A stretch of DNA of 64,000 bases. Origin: Acanthornis magna (lineage: Eukaryota > Chordata > Aves > Passeriformes > Acanthizidae). The translations under genes and the position numbers were made by a program. Under the pieces are notes generated by a model. It did no database searches. It was not told where the DNA came from and saw nothing but the letters and a program-made list of their open reading frames with translations. The stretch spans positions 3,143,501 through 3,207,500 of the forward strand of contig JAWUZG010000027.1 in assembly GCA_036785705.1 (NCBI GenBank). The letters are read 5' to 3'. The first letter of the stretch is position 1. Each line of letters opens with the position of its first letter. Below, one piece after another: positions 62,335 to 64,000 of this stretch.

Positions 62335-62708
62335 GGGTATTGAATCATGGGATCACAGAATGGTTTGGGTTGGAAGGGATCTCAAAGATCATTTCATTCC
62401 ATGCCTGCCATGGCAGGGACACCTTCCACTGTCCCAGGCTGCTCCAAGCCCTGTCCAGCCTGGCCTGGGACACTGCCAGGGATCCAGGGGCAGCCACAGC
62501 TTCTCTGGGCACCTGTGCCAGGGTCTCCTCACCCTCACAGGGAAGAATTTCTTCCCAATATCTAATCTAAACCTGCTCTTTGTCAGTCTGAAGCCATTCC
62601 CCCCTGTCCTGTCCCTCCATCCCTTGTCCCCAGTCCCTCTCCAGCTCTCCTGGAGCTCCTTTGGCACTGGGAGGGGCTCTGAGCTCTCCCCAGAGCCTTC
62701 TCCTCAAG
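62335..62708 (-). mobile_element. CR1 LINE fragment, minus orientation
   Basis: The plus strand opens GGGATCACAGAATGGTTTGG then GTTGGAAGGGATCTCAAAGA, the reverse complement of a CR1 tail. It continues CACTGTCCCAGGCTGCTCC, CAGGGATCCAGGGGCAGCC and TTCCCAATATCTAATCTAAAC, and ends near CCAGAGCCTTCTCCTC. It is the least diverged CR1 in the window. The 5' part is missing and no functional ORF remains. Confidence 0.95.
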
Positions 62709-62709
62709 T

Positions 62710-64000
62710 TGTTTTATCTAACCACTGGGGAGACCTACTCTTGCAGATTCCTGAGACCTGACAGTGGTTTGCAATTTGAGATAAATGGTACCAACAGAGG
62801 TCTTAAAAGAGATTATCCAGTAAGCCTTTGGAGACCTTAGGGTTCCAGAGCCAGTACGGTCTAATGTGCACAACAGGACTCTCTGACAGTCCTGTTGGGA
62901 TTTCCCCTCAATTACAGCTGGCAGGAAGGGAAAGAAAGATTTAATTAGCACAGAAGAGCCGCATTGCCTTCCAAGTACTCAGCAAAAGAATCTTTGGAAC
63001 ACAGAAGTGAGCAAGGTGGGAGAGGGGAAGGTCCTTTGGGCGTGCAGAAATTTGAGTGAGCTGGATTAATTTGCCAACTGTACCACACATTTCCTTCATA
63101 ATCCTGGGCAAATACTTGGGTCAAGTTTACAGAAAAATAAATTCAGTTCTTCTGGCTTCCTTAGATGCTAAAATAACCCATCAGACTTTTCAAAGGCAAA
63201 CTGCAACTCGGCTGTCAGTCTCCCTGAAAATGTTACAAGCTGACCCACCCTGAAGGCTTTTAAAGATCTACCCCTATCTGTTGAGGTTATACATCTTAAA
63301 GTATTCAGAGCTCTGCTTTACTTCCACATCTGTAAAATTTTGTGTTCCTCCTCTGTGTGCTGAGGAAAAAAGTTTGTAATGTCCATGAAGCAGCTTTGAG
63401 AATCCTCAGAGCTAAGATCATTTAAGTGCCCAGATGGACTCAGGGCCTCTGTTTCATGGGGACAATCTCCCACTCCTGGCGTTGACAAGAAGGAACTGGG
63501 ACTCTACAAATGCCACACTCATGATCATGAGATGCCACAGATGCCAGGGCAGGTTGCTCTAAACTCAGTGGGGAGTCTTGCCTTCAGTTATGGGAATGAG
63601 GAGGGCACTTTTCACTCCTTCTCTTGACTGGGGCAAGTGCCCCTTCGAGCATGTGTCTGTATTGAGCTCACCTGTTTGCTGTGAAGGTTATTAGACAGAA
63701 TCTCATTATAAAGCAGAGATGTTTAGATCAAGATCTGACTTCCCTTTCTAAATTTAGCAATGTTCTTTGACAGCCGCAGGATACTTAACCAAACAATTCA
63801 GATCCTGGTTTTGAGGGATGAAAACTATGTCAATACAGACATCTAATGTATTTTCAGAGTCCTAAATGTTTCTTAAAATACCCTATGTTTACCATAAAGG
63901 TCTCTAGCTTGCTTAAAATTTAACTAAAACATTGGACTTGGATGCAGTAGAATTAATGAACCCACTCAAGACCGAACTCCTGGCATGACAGATCACCCTC
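62710..64000. other. Non-coding DNA at the right edge
   Basis: No coding exon, RNA gene or dispersed repeat was recognised. By mammalian gene order WNT7B would lie further right, but nothing in this stretch shows it. Confidence 0.5.

Overview
This window looks like non-coding vertebrate DNA, almost certainly from a bird. It carries several truncated CR1 LINE copies of the avian type, whose 3' ends finish in the usual 'attctgtg'-like motif. The background is AT-rich and intron-like, there is one strong CpG island, and there is no long conserved open reading frame. The CR1 subfamilies would suit a songbird or another neoavian, but the species cannot be fixed from the sequence alone.

The anchor is a pair of microRNA hairpins on the minus strand. 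A let-7a precursor (let-7a-3 type, about 47,925-48,004) is followed downstream by a let-7b precursor (about 47,087-47,173). Both mature 5p arms match the vertebrate let-7a and let-7b sequences exactly, and the star arms match too. In other vertebrates this pair lies in the MIRLET7BHG locus, upstream of PPARA in the same orientation and beyond the WNT7B side of the cluster. The CpG island at 12.4-13.7 kb lies about 34 kb downstream of let-7b. It carries GC boxes, a CCAAT box and an ETS site arranged for minus-strand transcription, followed by a consensus splice donor. By synteny I read it as the PPARA promoter with a non-coding first exon, and 1-12.4 kb as the start of PPARA intron 1. PPARA coding exons are not visible here and should lie to the left of position 1.

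Layout: 1-12.4 kb is AT-rich, presumed intronic, with a small GC-rich island at about 6.95-7.38 kb, a near-perfect palindrome at 8.6 kb and small tandem duplications. 12.4-13.7 kb is the CpG island promoter, interrupted by a pyrimidine-rich minisatellite. 13.7-47 kb lies between PPARA and let-7b. It holds two CR1 relics (36.8 and 43.4 kb), a (TCTA)n microsatellite (37.8 kb), two 10-bp-period tandem arrays (44.25 and 44.95 kb), a 24-bp palindrome (19.28 kb) and a patch at 30.3-31.3 kb with two same-frame short ORFs beside a small CpG cluster. 47.1-48.0 kb is the let-7 cluster. 48-64 kb is upstream of the microRNAs and would include the 5' part of the host transcript. It contains a head-to-head CR1 pair (59.2-60.1 kb), an LTR-like segment (61.8-62.1 kb) and another CR1 (62.3-62.7 kb).

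Most short ORFs in the window are chance, repeat-derived or simple-sequence products, so I call no protein-coding gene. The let-7 assignments are secure, the repeat calls are good, and the PPARA link is an inference from synteny and promoter structure.
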